This document shows, piece by piece, positions 21,160 through 36,830 of a stretch of 52,000 bases of DNA. The DNA lies in the NCBI RefSeq assembly GCF_032854445.1, contig NW_027018250.1, forward strand, positions 1-52,000, given 5' to 3'. The stretch comes from Liolophura sinensis. Taxonomy: Eukaryota > Mollusca > Polyplacophora > Chitonida > Chitonidae. The translations under genes and the position numbers were made by a program. The notes under the pieces were generated by a model that was given only the letters and a program-made list of their open reading frames with translations, was not told the DNA's origin and searched no databases. The first letter of the stretch is position 1. Each line of letters begins with the position of its first letter.

Positions 21160-24100
21160 TCTGGTAACTGAACATGTTATTATAATGATTACAATGTTCA
21201 TCTTGTAACTGAGCATACTAGTATAATGATTACATTGTTAATTTTGTAACTGAGCATGCTATTATACTGATTACAATGTTCATCTTGTAATTGAGCATGC
21301 TATTATAATGAATACAATGTTTATGTTGTTACTGAACATGCTATTATACTGATAACAATGTTCATCTTGTAACTAAGCATGATATTATAATAATTACAAT
21401 GTTCATTTAGTAAGTGAACATGCTATTATAATAATTACAATGTTCATCTTGTAACTGAACGTCCTAATATGATGATTACAATGATCATCTTGTAAGTAAA
21501 CATGTTATTATAATGATTACAATGTTCACCTTGTAAATGAACATGCCATTACAATAACTAAAATATTTATCTTGTAACTGAACATGCTATTATATCAATT
21601 ACAATCCTCACGTTTCAACTAAACGTGCTAATATAATGATTACAATGTTTATCTTGTAACTGAAGATGCTATTATAATAATTACAAAGGGTGTCTTGTAA
21701 CTGAACGTGCTATTATAGTAATTACAATAATCACCTTGTAACTGAACATGCTATTATAATGATTACAATGTTCACCATGTCACTAAAAGTGATATTATAA
21801 TAGTTTTAATGTTCATTTTGTAACTGAACACGGTATTAGGTTATTGCAATGTTCATCCTGTAACCGAATATGCTATTATAATGATTACAATGTTCATCTT
21901 GTAACTGAGCATGCTATTACAATGATTACAGTGTTCATCTTGTAACTGACCATGCTGTTATTATGATTACAATGTTCATCTTGTAACTGAACATGCTAAA
22001 ATAATGATTACAATGTTCATTTTGCAACAGAACATTCTTTTATACTGATTACAATCTTCATCTTGCAACTGAGCATGATATTATAATGATTACAATGTTC
22101 ATCTTGTAATTCAACGTGCTAATATAATGAATACAGTGTTCATTTTGTAACTGATGATGTTATTATAATGTTACAATATTCATCTTGTAACTGAATATGC
22201 TAATGTAATGATTACAATGTCCATTTTGCAACTGAGCATGCTTTTACACTGATTAAAATGTCCACCTTGTAACTGAACATGCTATTATAATGATTTAAAT
22301 GTTCATCTTGTAACTGAGCATGTTTTTATAATGATTACAATGTTCACCTTGTAACTGAACATGCTTTTATAATGATTACAATGTTCATCTTGTAATTGAA
22401 CGTGCTAATATAATGAATACAATGTTTATTTTGTAACTGATGATGTTATTATAATGATTACAATATTCATCTTGTAACTGATGTTTTTATAATGATTACA
22501 ATGTTCATCTTGTAACTACATATGCTACAATAATGATTACATTGTTCATCTTGTAAAAAAATATGCTAATATAATGATTGCAATATTCATTTTGTAACTG
22601 AGCATGCTTTTTTATTGATTACAATGATGATTTTGTAACAGTTGACGCTATTATAATGATTACAATGTTTACTTTGTAACTGAACATGCTATTACAATGA
22701 TTACAATGTTCATCTTGTAACTGAACATGCTATTATGTCGGTTACAATCTTCATCTTGTAACTGAAAATGATATTATAATGATAACAATGTTTATCTTGC
22801 AACTGTGCATGCTATTATAATGATTACAATGTTCACTTCGTACCTGAACATGCTAATTTAACGATTACAATGTTCATCTTGTAACTGGGCATGTTTTTAT
22901 AATGATTACAATGTTCATCTTGTAACTGGGCAGGCTATTGTAATGATGACAATGTTCACCTTGTTACTGAGCACATTATTATAATGATTACAATGTTCAT
23001 CTTGTAACTGAATATGCTATTGTAATCATTACAATGTCCATTTTGCAACTGAGCATGCTTGTATACTGATTACAATGTTCACCTTGCAACTGATGATGTT
23101 TTTATAATGATTACAATGTTCATCTTGTAACTGAACATGCAATTATAAGGATTATAATGTTCACTTTGTAACTGAACATGCTATTATAATGATTACATTG
23201 TTCATCTTTTAAAAAAACATGCTATTATGTCGATTACAATCTTCATCTTGCAACTGAGCATGATTTTATAATGATTACAATGTTCATCTTGTAATTGAAC
23301 GTGCTAATATAATGAATACAATGTTCATTTTGTAACTGATGATGTTATTTTAATGATTACAATATTCATCTTGTAACTGAATATGCTAATGTAATGATTA
23401 CAATGTCCATTTTGCAACTGAGCATGCTTTTATACTGATTACAATGTTCACCTTGTAACTGATGATGTTTTTATAAGGATTACAATGTTCATCTTGTAAA
23501 TACATATGCTATAATAATGATTACAATGTTCATCTTCTAACTGAATATGCTATTGTAATGATTACAATGTCCATTTTGCAACTGAGCATGCTTGTATACT
23601 GATTACAATGTTCACCTTGCAACTGATGATGTTTTTATAATGATTACAATGTTCACTTTGTAACTGAACATGCTATTACAATGATTACAATGTTCATCTT
23701 GTAACTGAACATGCTATTATGTCGATTACAATCTTCATCTTGCAACTGAGCATGATATTATAATGATTACAATGTTCATCTTGTAATTGAACGTGCTAAT
23801 ATAATGAATACAATCTTCATTTTGTAATTGATGATGTTATTATAATGATTACAATATTCATCTTGTAACTGAATATGCTAATGTAATGATTACAATGTCC
23901 ATTTTCCAACTGAGCATGCTTTGATACTGAATACAATGTCCACCTTGTAACTGAACATGCTATTATAATGATTACAATGTTCATCTTGTATCTGAGCATG
24001 TTTTTATAATGATACAATGTTCACCTTGTAACTGAACATGCTTTTATAATGATTAGAATGTTCATCTTGTAATTGAACGTGCTAATATAATGAATACAAT

Positions 24101-24719
24101 GTTTATTTTGTAACTGATGATGTTATTACAATAATTACAATATTTATCTTGTAAGTGAATATGCTAATGTAATGATTACAATGTCCATTTTGCAACTGAG
24201 CATGCTTTTATACTTATTACAATGTTCACCTTGTAACCGATGATTAATTTATAATAATTACAATGTTCATCTTGTAACTACATATGCTATAATATTAATT
24301 ACAATGTTCATCTTGTAATGATAATATGCTAATATAATTATAGTAATATTCATTTTATAACTGAGCATGCTATTATATTGATTACAATGATGATTTTGTA
24401 ACCGTTGACGCTATTATAATGATTACAATGTTCACCTTGTAACTGAGCATGCTATTGTAATGATTACAATGTTCATCTTGTATCTGAGCATGTTTTTATA
24501 ATGATACAATGTTCACCTTGTAACTGAACATGCTTTTATAATGATTAGAATGTTCATCTTGTAACTGAGCACATTATTTTAATGATTACAATGTTCATTT
24601 TGTACCTAAATATGCTATTGTGATGATTACAATGTCCATTTTGCAACTGAGCATGCTTGTATACTGATTACAATGTTCACCTTGAAACTGATGATGTTTT
24701 ATAATGATTACAATGTTCA

Positions 24720-26069
24720 TCTTGTAACTACATATGCTATAATAATGATTACAATGTTCATCTTGTAATGAAATATGCTAATATAATGATTGAAATATTT
24801 ATTTTGTAACTGAGCATGCCATTATATTGATTACAATGATGATTTTGTAACCGTTGACGCTCTTATAATGATTACAATGTTTACTTTGTAATTGAACGTG
24901 CTAATATAATGTATACAATGTTCATTTTGTAACTGATGATGTTATTATAATTATTACAGAATTCATCTTGTAACTGAATATGCTAATGTAATGATTACAA
25001 TGTCCATTTTGCAACTGAGGATGCTTTTATACTGATTACAATGTCCACCTTGTAACTGAACATGCTAATATAATGATTACAATGTTCATCTTGTAACTGA
25101 GCATGTTTTTATAATGCTTACAATGTTCACCTTGTAACTGAACATGCTATTATAGTAATTACAAAAATCACCTTGTAACTGAACATGCTATTATAATGAT
25201 TACAATGTTCACCATGTCACTGAAAGTGATATTATAATAGTTTTAATGTTTATTTTGTAACTGAACACGGTATTAGGTTATTGCAATGTTCATCCTGTAA
25301 CCGAATATGCTATTATAATGATTACAATGTTCATCTTGTAACTGAGCATGCTATTACAATGATTACAATGTTCATCTTGTAACTGATTATGCTGTTGTTA
25401 TGATTACAATGTTTATCTTGTAACTGAACAGGCTAATATAATGATTACAATATTCATTTTGCAACTGAACATACATTTATACTGATTACAATGTTCATCT
25501 TGTAACTACATATGCTAAAATAATGATAACAATGTACATCTTGTAATGAAATATGCTAATATAATGATTGCAATATTCATTTTGTAACTGAGCATGCTAT
25601 TATATTGATTACAATGATGATTTGTAACAGTTGACGCTATTATAATGATTACAATGTTCACCTTGTAACTGAGCATGCTATTATAATGATTTAAATGTTC
25701 ACCTTGTCACTGAACGTGCTATTATAATAACTTTAATGTTCATTTTGTAACTGAACACGGTATTAGGTTATTATAATGTTCATCTTGTAACTGAGTATGC
25801 TTTTATAATGATTGCAATGTTCATCTTGTAACTGAATATGCTTTTATAATGATTACAATGTTCATCTTGTAATTGAACGTGCTAATATAATGAATACAAT
25901 GTTTTTTTGTAACTGATGATGTTATTATAATGATTACAATATTCATCTTGGAAGTTAATATGCTAATGTAATGATTACAATGTCCATTTTGCAACTGACA
26001 ATGCTTTTATACTGATTACAATGTTCACCTTGTCACTGATGATGTTTTTATAATGATTACAATGTTCAT
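24720..26069 (+). repeat. 1,350-bp sub-repeat, first unit in A
   Basis: AACAGTTGACGCT at 25626 and 26976 gives a 1,350-bp spacing, and the monomer order repeats over the whole interval (AAAAATCACC, GATTATGCTGTTG and ACACGGTATTAGG types). Ends are approximate. Confidence 0.85.
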
Positions 26070-27419
26070 CTTGTAACTACATATGCTATAATACTGATTA
26101 CAATGTTCATCTTGTAATGAAATATGCTAATATAATGATTGAAATATTTATTTTGTAACTGAGCATGCCATTATATTGATTACAATGATGATTTTGTAAC
26201 CGTTGACGCTCTTATAATGATTACAATGTTTACTTTGTAATTGAACGTGCTAATATAATATATACAATGTTCATTTTGTAACTGATGATGTTATTATAAT
26301 TATTACAGAATTCATCTTGTAACTGAATATGCTAATGTAATGATTACAATGTCCATTTTGCAACTGAGCATGCTTTTATACTGATTACAATGTCCACCTT
26401 GTAACTGAACATGCTAATATAATGATTACAATGTTCATCTTGTAACTGAGCATGTTTTTATAATGATTACAATGTTCACCTTGTAACTGAACATGCTATT
26501 ATAGTAATTACAAAAATCACCTTGTAACTGAACATGCTATCATAATGATTACAATGTTCACCATGTCACTGAAAGTAATATTATAATAGTTTTAATGTTT
26601 ATTTTGTAACTGAACACGGTATTAGGTTATTGCAATGTTCATCCTGTAACCGAATATGCTATTATAATGATTACAATGTTCATCTTGTAACTGAGCATGC
26701 TATTACAATGATTACAATGTTCATCTTGTAACTGATTATGCTGTTGTTATGATTACAATGTTTATCTTGTAACTGAACAGGGTAATATAATGATTACAAT
26801 ATTTATTTTCCAACTGAACATACATTTATACTGATTACAATGTTCATCTTGTAACTACATATGCTAAAATAATGATAACAATGTACATCTTGTAATGAAA
26901 TATGCTAATATAATGATTGCAATATTCATTTTGTAACTGAGCATGCTATTATATTGATTACAATGATGATTTTGTAACAGTTGACGCTATTATAATGATT
27001 ACAATGTTCACCTTGTAACTGAGCATGCTATTATAATGATTTAAATGTTCACCTTGTCACTGAACGTGCTATTATAATAACTTTAATGTTCATTTTGTAA
27101 CTGAACACGGTATTAGGTTATTATAATGTTCATCTTGTAACTGAGTATGCTTTTATAATGATTGCAATGTTCATCTTGTAACTGAATATGCTTTTATAAT
27201 GATTACAATGTTCATCTTGTAATTGAACGTGCTAATATAATGAATACAATGTTTTTTTGTAACTGATGATGTTATTATAATGATTACAATATTCATCTTG
27301 TAAGTTAATATGCTAATGTAATGATTACAATGTCCATTTTGCAACTGACAATGCTTTTATACTGATTACAATGTTCACCTTGTCACTGATGATGTTTTTA
27401 TAATGATTACAATGTTCAT
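26070..27419 (+). repeat. 1,350-bp sub-repeat, second unit in A
   Basis: Tandem partner of the preceding unit, with few differences. The order changes after about 27,470 (ATATAGTAACTGC). The same pair occurs in super-repeat B (34386 and 35736, spacing again 1,350). Confidence 0.85.
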
Positions 27420-29889
27420 CTTGTAACTACATATGCTATAATACTGATTACAATGTTCATCTTCTAATGAAATATGCTAATATAGTAACTGCAATATTAA
27501 TTTTGTAACTGAGCATGCTATTATATTGATTACAATGATGATTTTGTAACCGCTGACGCTATTATAATGATTACAATATTAATTTTGTAACTGAGCATGC
27601 TATTATACTGATTACAATGTTCATCTTGTAACTGAACATGCTATTATAATGATTACAATGTTCATGTTGTAACTGAACATGCTATTATACTAATAACAAT
27701 GTTCATCCTGTAACTGGGCATACTAGTATAATGATTACAATGTTCATTTTGTAACTGAGCATGCTATTATACTGATTACAATTTTTATCTTTTAATTGAG
27801 CATGCTATTATAATAATTAAATTGCTCATCCTGTATTTGAGCAAGCTATTATAATTATTACAATGTTCATCTTGTAATTGAGCATACTAATATAATGATT
27901 ACAATGTTAATTTTGTAACTGAGCATGCTATTATATTGATTACAATGATGATTTTGTAACAGTTGACGCTATTATAATGATTACAATGTTCACCTTGTAA
28001 CTGAGCATGCTATTATAATGATTTAAATGTTCACCTTGTCACTTAACGTGCTGTTATAATAATTTTAATGTTCATTTTGTAACTGAACACGGTATTAGGT
28101 TATTATAATGTTCAACTTGTAACTGAGTATGCTTTTATAATAATTGCAATGTTCATCTTGTAACTGAACATTCTATTATAATGATTTCAATGTTCATTTT
28201 GTAACTGAACACGCTTTTAAATTATTACAATGTTCATCCTGTAACTGAACATGCTATTATAATGATTACAATGTTCATCTTGTAACTGAGCATGCTATTA
28301 TAATGATTACAATGTTCACCTTGTAACTCACCACATTATTATAATGATTACAATGTTCATCTTGTAACTAAAAATGATATTGTAATGATTACAATGTCCA
28401 TTTTGCAACTGAGCATGCTTGTATTCTGATTACAATGTTCACCTTGCAACTGATGATGTTTTTATAATGATTACAATGTTCATCATGTAACTGAACATAC
28501 AATTATAAGGATTACAATGTTCACTTTGTAACTGAACATGCTATTACAATGATTACAATGTTCATCTTGTAACTGAACATGCTATTATGTCGATTACAAT
28601 CTTCATCTTGCAACTGAGCATGATATTATAATGATTACAATGTTCATCTTGTAATTGAACGTGCTAATATAATGAATACAATGTTCATTTTGTAACTGAT
28701 GATGTTTTTTATAATGTTACAATATTCATCTTGTAACTGAATATGCTAATGTAATGATTACAATGTCCATTTTGCAACTGAGCATGCTTTTATACTGATT
28801 AAAATGTCCACCTTGTAACTGAACATGCTATTATAATGATTTAAATGTTCATCTTGTAACTGAGCATGTTTTTATAATGATTACAATGTTCACCTTGTAA
28901 CTGAACATGCTTTTATAATGATTACAATGTTCATCTTGTAATTGAACGTGCTAATATATTGAATACAATGTTTTTTTTTGTAACTGATGATGTTATTATA
29001 ATGATTACAATATTCATCTTGTAAGTTAATATGCTAATGTAATGATTACAATGTCCATTTTGCAACTGACAATGCTTTTATACTAATTACAATGTTCACC
29101 TTGTCACTGATGATGTTTTTATAATGATTACAATGTTCATCTTGTAACTACATATGCTATAATACTGATTACAATGTTCATGTTGTAATGAAATATGCTA
29201 ATATAGTAACTGCAATATTAATTTTGTAACTGAGCATGCTATTATATTGATTACAATGATGATTTTGTAACCGTTGACGCTATTATAATGATTACAATAT
29301 TAATTTTGTAACTGAGCATGCTATTATACTGATTACAATGTTCATCTTGTAACTGAACATGCTATTATAATGATTACAATGTTCATGTTGTAACTGAACA
29401 TGCTATTATACTGATAACAATGTTCATCTTGTAACTGGGCATACTAGTATAATGATTACAATGTTCATTTTGTAACTGAGCATGCTATTATACTGATTAC
29501 AATTTTTATCTTTTAATTGAGCATGCTATTATAATAATTACATTGCTCATCTTGTATTTGAGCAAGCTATTATAATTATTACAATGTTCATCTTGTAATT
29601 GAGCATACTAGTATAATGATTACAATGTTAATTTTGTAACTGAGCATGCTTTTTTACTGATTACAATGTTCATCTTGTAATTGAGCATGCTATTATAATG
29701 ATTACAATGTTCATGTTGTAACTGAACATGCTATTATACTGATAACAATGTTCATCTTGTAACTGAACATAACATTACAATAATTACAATGTTCATTTTG
29801 TAACTGAATATGCTATTATATTGATTACAATGTTCATCTTGTAACTGAACATCCTAATATAATGATTACAATGTTCATCTGGTAGCTGA

Positions 29890-29918
29890 GTGAGTGCTTG
29901 GGTTTTAACGTCGTTCTC
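29890..29918 (-). mobile_element. 29-bp SINE stub, super-repeat B
   Basis: Same as 21131-21159, shifted by 8,759 bp; duplications at 29878-29889 and 29919-29930. Confidence 0.85.
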
Positions 29919-32900
29919 TCTGGTAACTGAACATGTTATTATAATGATTACAATGTTCATCTTGTAACTGAGCATACTAGTATAATGATTACATTGTTAA
30001 ATTTGTAACTAAGCATGCTATTATACTGATTACAATGTTCATCTTGTAATTGAGCATGCTATTATAATGAATACAATGTTTATGTTGTTACTGAACATGC
30101 TATTATACTGATAACAATCTTCATCTTGTAACTAAGCATGATATTATAATAATTACAATGTTCATTTAGTAAGTGAACATGCTATTATAATAATTACAAT
30201 GTTCATCTTGTAACTGAACGTCCTAATATGATGATTACAATGATCATCTTGTAAGTAAACATGTTATTATAATGATTACAATGTTCACCTTGTAAATGAA
30301 CATGCCATTACAATAACTAAAATATTTATCTTGTAACTGAACATGCTATTATATCAATTACAATCCTCACGTTTCAACTAAACGTGCTAACATAATGATT
30401 ACAATGTTTATCTTGTAACTGAAGATGCTATTATAATAATTACAAAGGGTGTCTTGTAACTGAACGTGCTATTATAGTAATTACAATAATTACCTTGTAA
30501 CTGAACATGCTATTATAATGATTACAATGTTCACCATGTCACTAAAAGTGATATTATAATAGTTTTAATGTTCATTTTGTAACTGAACACGGTATTAGGT
30601 TATTGCAATGTTCATCCTGTAACCGAATATGCTATTATAATGATTACAATGTTCATCTTGTAACTGAGCATGCTATTACAATGATTACAGTGTTCATCTT
30701 GTAACTGACCATGCTGTTATTATGATTACAATGTTCATCTTGTAACTGAACATGCTAAAATAATGATTACAATGTTCATTTTGCAACAGAACATGCTTTT
30801 ATACTGATTACAATCTTCATCTTGCAACTGAGCATGATATTATAATGATTACAATGTTCATCTTGTAATTGAACGTGCTAATATAATGAATACAGTGTTC
30901 ATTTTGTAACTGATGATGTTATTATAATGTTACAATATTCATCTTGTAACTGAATATGCTAATGTAATGATTACAATGTCCATTTTGCAACTGAGCATGC
31001 TTTTATACTGATTAAAATGTCCACCTTGTAACTGAACATGCTATTATAATGATTTAAATGTTCATCTTGTAACTGAGCATGTTTTTATAATGATTACAAT
31101 GTTCACCTTGTAACTGAACATGCTTTTATAATGATTACAATGTTCATCTTGTAATTGAACGTGCTAATATAATGAATACAATGTTTATTTTGTAACTGAT
31201 GATGTTATTATAATGATTACAATATTCATCTTGTAACTGATGTTTTTATAATGATTACAATGTTCATCTTGTAACTACATATGCTACAATAATGATTACA
31301 TTGTTCATCTTGTAAAAAAATATGCTAATATAATGATTGCAATATTCATTTTGTAACTGAGCATGCTATTTTATTGATTACAATGATGACTTTGTAACAG
31401 TTGACGCTATTATAATGATTACAATGTTTACTTTGTAACTGAACATGCTATTACAATGATTACAATGTTCATCTTGTAACTGAACATGCTATTATGTCGC
31501 TTACAATCTTCATCTTGTAACTGAAAATGATATTATAATGATAACAATGTTTATCTTGCAACTGTGCATGCTATTATAATGATTACAATGTTCACTTCGT
31601 ACCTTAACATGCTAATTTAACTATTACAATGTTCATCTTGTAACTGGGCATGTTTTTATAATGATTACAATGTTCATCTTGTAACTGGGCAGGCTATTGT
31701 AATGATGACAATGTTCACCTTGTTACTGAGCACATTATTATAATGATTACAATGTTCATCTTGTAACTGAATATGCTATTGTAATCATTACAATGTCCAT
31801 TTTGCAACTGAGCATGCTTGTATACTGATTACAATGTTCACCTTGCAACTGATGATGTTTTTATAATGATTACAATGTTCATCTTGTAACTGAACATGCA
31901 ATTATAAGGATTATAATGTTCACTTTGTAACTGAACATGCTATTATAATGATTACAATGTTCATCTTTTAAAAAAACATGCTATTATGTCGATTACAATC
32001 TTCATCTTGCAACTGAGCATGATTTTATAATGATTACAATGTTCATCTTGTAATTGAACGTGCTAATATAATGAATACAATGTTCATTTTGTAACTGATG
32101 ATGTTATTTTAATGATTACAATATTCATCTTGTAACTGAATATGCTAATGTAATGATTACAATGTCCATTTTGCAACTGAGCATGCTTTTATACTGATTA
32201 CAATGTTCACCTTGTAACTGATGATGTTTTTATAAGGATTACAATGTTCATCTTGTAAATACATATGCTATAATAATGATTACAATGTTCATCTTCTAAC
32301 TGAATATGCTATTGTAATGATTACAATGTCCATTTTGCAACTGAGCATGCTTGTATACTGATTACAATGTTCACCTTGCAACTGATGATGTTTTTATAAT
32401 GATTACAATGTTCACTTTGTAACTGAACATGCTATTACAATGATTACAATGTTCATCTTGTAACTGAACATGCTATTATGTCGATTACAATCTTCATCTT
32501 GCAACTGAGCATGATATTATAATGATTACAATGTTCATCTTGTAATTGAACGTGCTAATATAATGAATACAATCTTCATTTTGTAATTGATGATGTTATT
32601 ATAATGATTACAATATTCATCTTGTAACTGAATATGCTAATGTAATGATTACAATGTCCATTTTCCAACTGAGCATGCTTTGATACTGAATACAATGTCC
32701 ACCTTGTAACTGAACATGCTATTATAATGATTACAATGTTCATCTTGTATCTGAGCATGTTTTTATAATGATACAATGTTCACCTTGTAACTGAACATGC
32801 TTTTATAATGATTAGAATGTTCATCTTGTAATTGAACGTGCTAATATAATGAATACAATGTTTATTTTGTAACTGATGATGTTATTACAATAATTACAAT

Positions 32901-35810
32901 ATTTATCTTGTAAGTGAATATGCTAATGTAATGATTACAATGTCCATTTTGCAACTGAGCATGCTCTTATACCTATTACAATGTTCACCTTGTAACCGAT
33001 GATTAATTTATAATAATTACAATGTTCATCTTGTAACTACATATGCTATAATATTAATTACAATGTTCATCTTGTAATGATAATATGCTAATATAATTAT
33101 AGTAATATTCATTTTATAACTGAGCATGCTATTATATTGATTACAATGATGATTTTGTAACCGTTGACGCTATTATAATGATTACAATGTTCACCTTGTA
33201 ACTGAGCATGCTATTGTAATGATTACAATGTTCATCTTGTATCTGAGCATGTTTTTATAATGATACAATGTTCACCTTGTAACTGAACATGCTTTTATAA
33301 TGATTAGAATGTTCATCTTGTAACTGAGCACATTATTTTAATGATTACAATGTTCATTTTGTACCTGAATATGCTATTGTGATGATTACAATGTCCATTT
33401 TGCAACTGAGCATGCTTGTATACTGATTACAATGTTCACCTTGAAACTGATAATGTTTTATAATGATTACAATGTTCATCTTGTAACTACATATGCTATA
33501 ATAATGATTACAATGTTCATCTTGTAATGAAATATGCTAATATAATGATTGAAATATTTATTTTGTAACTGAGCATGCCATTATATTGATTACAATGATG
33601 ATTTTGTAACCGTTGACGCTCTTATAATGATTACAATGTTTACTTTGTAATTGAACGTGCTAATATAATGTATACAATGTTCATTTTGTAACTGATGATG
33701 TTATTATAATTATTACAGAATTCATCTTGTAACTGAATATGCTAATGTAATGATTACAATGTCCATTTTGCAACTGAGCATGCTTTTATACTGATTACAA
33801 TGTCCACCTTGTAACTGAACATGCTAATATAATGATTACAATGTTCATCTTGTAACTGAGCATGATTTTATAATGATTACAATGTTCACCTTGTAACTGA
33901 ACATGCTATTATAGTAATTACAAAAATCACCTTGTAACTGAACATGCTATTATAATGATTACAATGTTCACCATGTCACTGAAAGTGATATTATAATAGT
34001 TTTAATGTTTATTTTGTAACTGAACACGGTATTAGGTTATTGCAATGTTCATCCTGTAACCGAATATGCTATTATAATGATTACAATGTTCATCTTGTAA
34101 CTGAGCATGCTATTACAATGATTACAATGTTCATCTTGTAACTGATTATGCTGTTGTTATGATTACAATGTTTATCTTGTAACTGAACAGGCTAATATAA
34201 TGATTACAATATTCATTTTGCAACTGAATATACATTTATACTGATTACAATGTTCATCTTGTAACTACATATGCTAAAATAATGGTAACAATGTACATCT
34301 TGTAATGAAATATGCTAATATAATGATTGCAATATTCATTTTGTAACTGAGCATGCTATTATATTGATTACAATGATGATTTTGTAACAGTTGACGCTAT
34401 TATAATGATTACAATGTTCACCTTGTAACTGAGCATGCTATTATAATGATTTAAATGTTCACCTTGTCACTGAACGTGCTATTATAATAACTTTAATGTT
34501 CATTTTGTAACTGAACACGGTATTAGGTTATTATAATGTTCATCTTGTAACTGAGTATGCTTTTATAATGATTGCAATGTTCATCTTGTAACTGAATATG
34601 CTTTTATAATGATTACAATGTTCATCTTGTAATTGAACGTGCTAATATAATGAATACAATGTTTTTTTGTAACTGATGATGTTATTATAATGATTACAAT
34701 ATTCATCTTGTAAGTTAATATGCTAATGTAATGATTACAATGTCCATTTTGCAACTGACAATGCTTTTATACTGATTACAATGTTTACCTTGTCACTGAT
34801 GATGTTTTTATAATGATTACAATGTTCATCTTGTAACTACATATGCTATAATACTGATTACAATGTTCATCTTGTAATGAAATATGCTAATATAATGATT
34901 GAAATATTTATTTTGTAACTGAGCATGCCATTATATTGATTACAATGATGATTTTGTAACCGTTGACGCTCTTATAATGATTACAATGTTTACTTTGTAA
35001 TTGAACGTGCTAATATAATATATACAATGTTCATTTTGTAACTGATGATGTTATTATAATTATTACAGAATTCATCTTGTAACTGAATATGCTAATGTAA
35101 TGATTACAATGTCCATTTTGCAACTGAGCATGCTTTTATACTGATTACAATGTCCACCTTGTAACTGAACATGCTAATATAATGATTACAATGTTCATCT
35201 TGTAACTGAGCATGTTTTTATAATGATTACAATGTTCACCTTGTAACTGAACATGCTATTATAGTAATTACAAAAATCACCTTGTAACTGAACATGCTAT
35301 TATAATGATTACAATGTTCACCATGTCACTGAAAGTGATATTATAATAGTTTTAATGTTTATTTTGTAACTGAACACGGTATTAGGTTATTGCAATGTTC
35401 ATCCTGTAACCGAATATGCTATTATAATGATTACAATGTTCATCTTGTAACTGAGCATGCTATTACAATGCTTACAATGTTCATCTTGTAACTGATTATG
35501 CTGTTGTTATGATTACAATGTTTATCTTGTAACTGAACAGGCTAATATAATGATTACAATATTTATTTTGCAACTGAACATACATTTATACTGATTACAA
35601 TGTTCATCTTGTAACTACATATGATAAAATAATGATAACAATGTACATCTTGTAATGAAATATGCTAATATAATGATTGCAATATTCATTTTGTAACTGA
35701 GCATGCTATTATATTGATTACAATGATGATTTTGTAACAGTTGACGCTATTATAATGATTACAATGTTCACCTTGTAACTGAGCATGCTATTATAATGAT
35801 TTAAATGTTC

Positions 35811-36136
35811 ACCTTGTCACTGAACGTGCTATTATAATAACTTTAATGTTCATTTTGTAACTGAACACGGTATTAGGTTATTATAATGTTCATCTTGTAA
35901 CTGAGTATGCTTTTATAATGATTGCAATGTTCATCTTGTAACTGAGCATGCTATTATAATGATTGCAATGTTCACCTTGTCACTGAACGTGCTATTATAA
36001 TAACTTTAATGTTCATTTTGTAACTGAACACGGTATTAGGTTATTATAATGTTCATCTTGTAACTGAGTATGCTTTTATAATGATTGCAATGTTCATCTT
36101 GTAACTGAATATGCTTTTATAATGATTACAATGTTC
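35811..36136 (+). repeat. 163-bp four-monomer tandem duplication unique to super-repeat B
   Basis: Two successive blocks (35811-35973, 35974-36136) share the same four-monomer order, including the 40-bp ACACGGTATTAGG monomer, which explains 163 instead of 164 bp. Super-repeat A has a single block at the equivalent place. Confidence 0.85.
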
Positions 36137-36830
36137 ATCTTGTAATTGAACGTGCTAATATAATGAATACAATGTTTTTTTGTAACTGATGATGTTATTA
36201 TAATGATTACAATATTCATCTTGTAAGTTAATATGCTAATGTAATGATTACAATGTCCATTTTGCAACTGACAATGCTTTTATACTGATTACAATGTTCA
36301 CCTTGTCACTGATGATGTTTTTATAATGATTACAATGTTCATCTTGTAACTACATATGCTATAATACTGATTACAATGTTCATTTTCTAATTAAATATGC
36401 TAATATAGTAACTGCAATATTAATTTTGTAACTGAGCATGCTATTATATTGATTACAATGATGATTTTGTAACCGCTGACGCTATTATAATGATTACAAT
36501 ATTAATTTTGTAACTGAGCATGCTATTATACTGATTACAATGTTCATCTTGTAACTGAACATGCTATTATAATGATTACAATGTTCATGTTGTAACTGAA
36601 CATGCTATTATACTAATAACAATGTTCATCTTGTAACTGGGCATACTAGTATAATGATTACAATGTTCATTTTGTAACTGAGCATGCTATTATACTGATT
36701 ACAATTTTTATCTTTTAATTGAGCATGCTATTATAATAATTAAATTGCTCATCCTGTATTTGAGCAAGCTATTATAATTATTACAATGTTCATCTTGTAA
36801 TTGAGCATACTAATATAATGATTACAATGT

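Larger units (their letters stand above)
19151..27907 (+). repeat. Super-repeat A (about 8,757 bp)
   Basis: Markers such as GTCACTTAACGTGCT (19281 and 28038) and AAAGGGTGTC (21685 and 30444) place the next copy 8,757-8,759 bp downstream, with only scattered differences. Inside: part of the 41-mer order, the 29-bp SINE stub at 21131, 7-mer order around 23-24 kb, and an internal 1,350-bp tandem pair at about 24.7-27.4 kb. Confidence 0.92.
27908..36830 (+). repeat. Super-repeat B (about 8,923 bp)
   Basis: Nearly identical to A but longer. The spacing to copy C is 8,922-8,923 bp. The excess is a tandem duplication of four monomers: the ACCTTGTCACTGAACGTGCT monomer occurs at 35811 and again at 35974 (163 bp), which equals 8,922 - 8,759. 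Confidence 0.92.
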
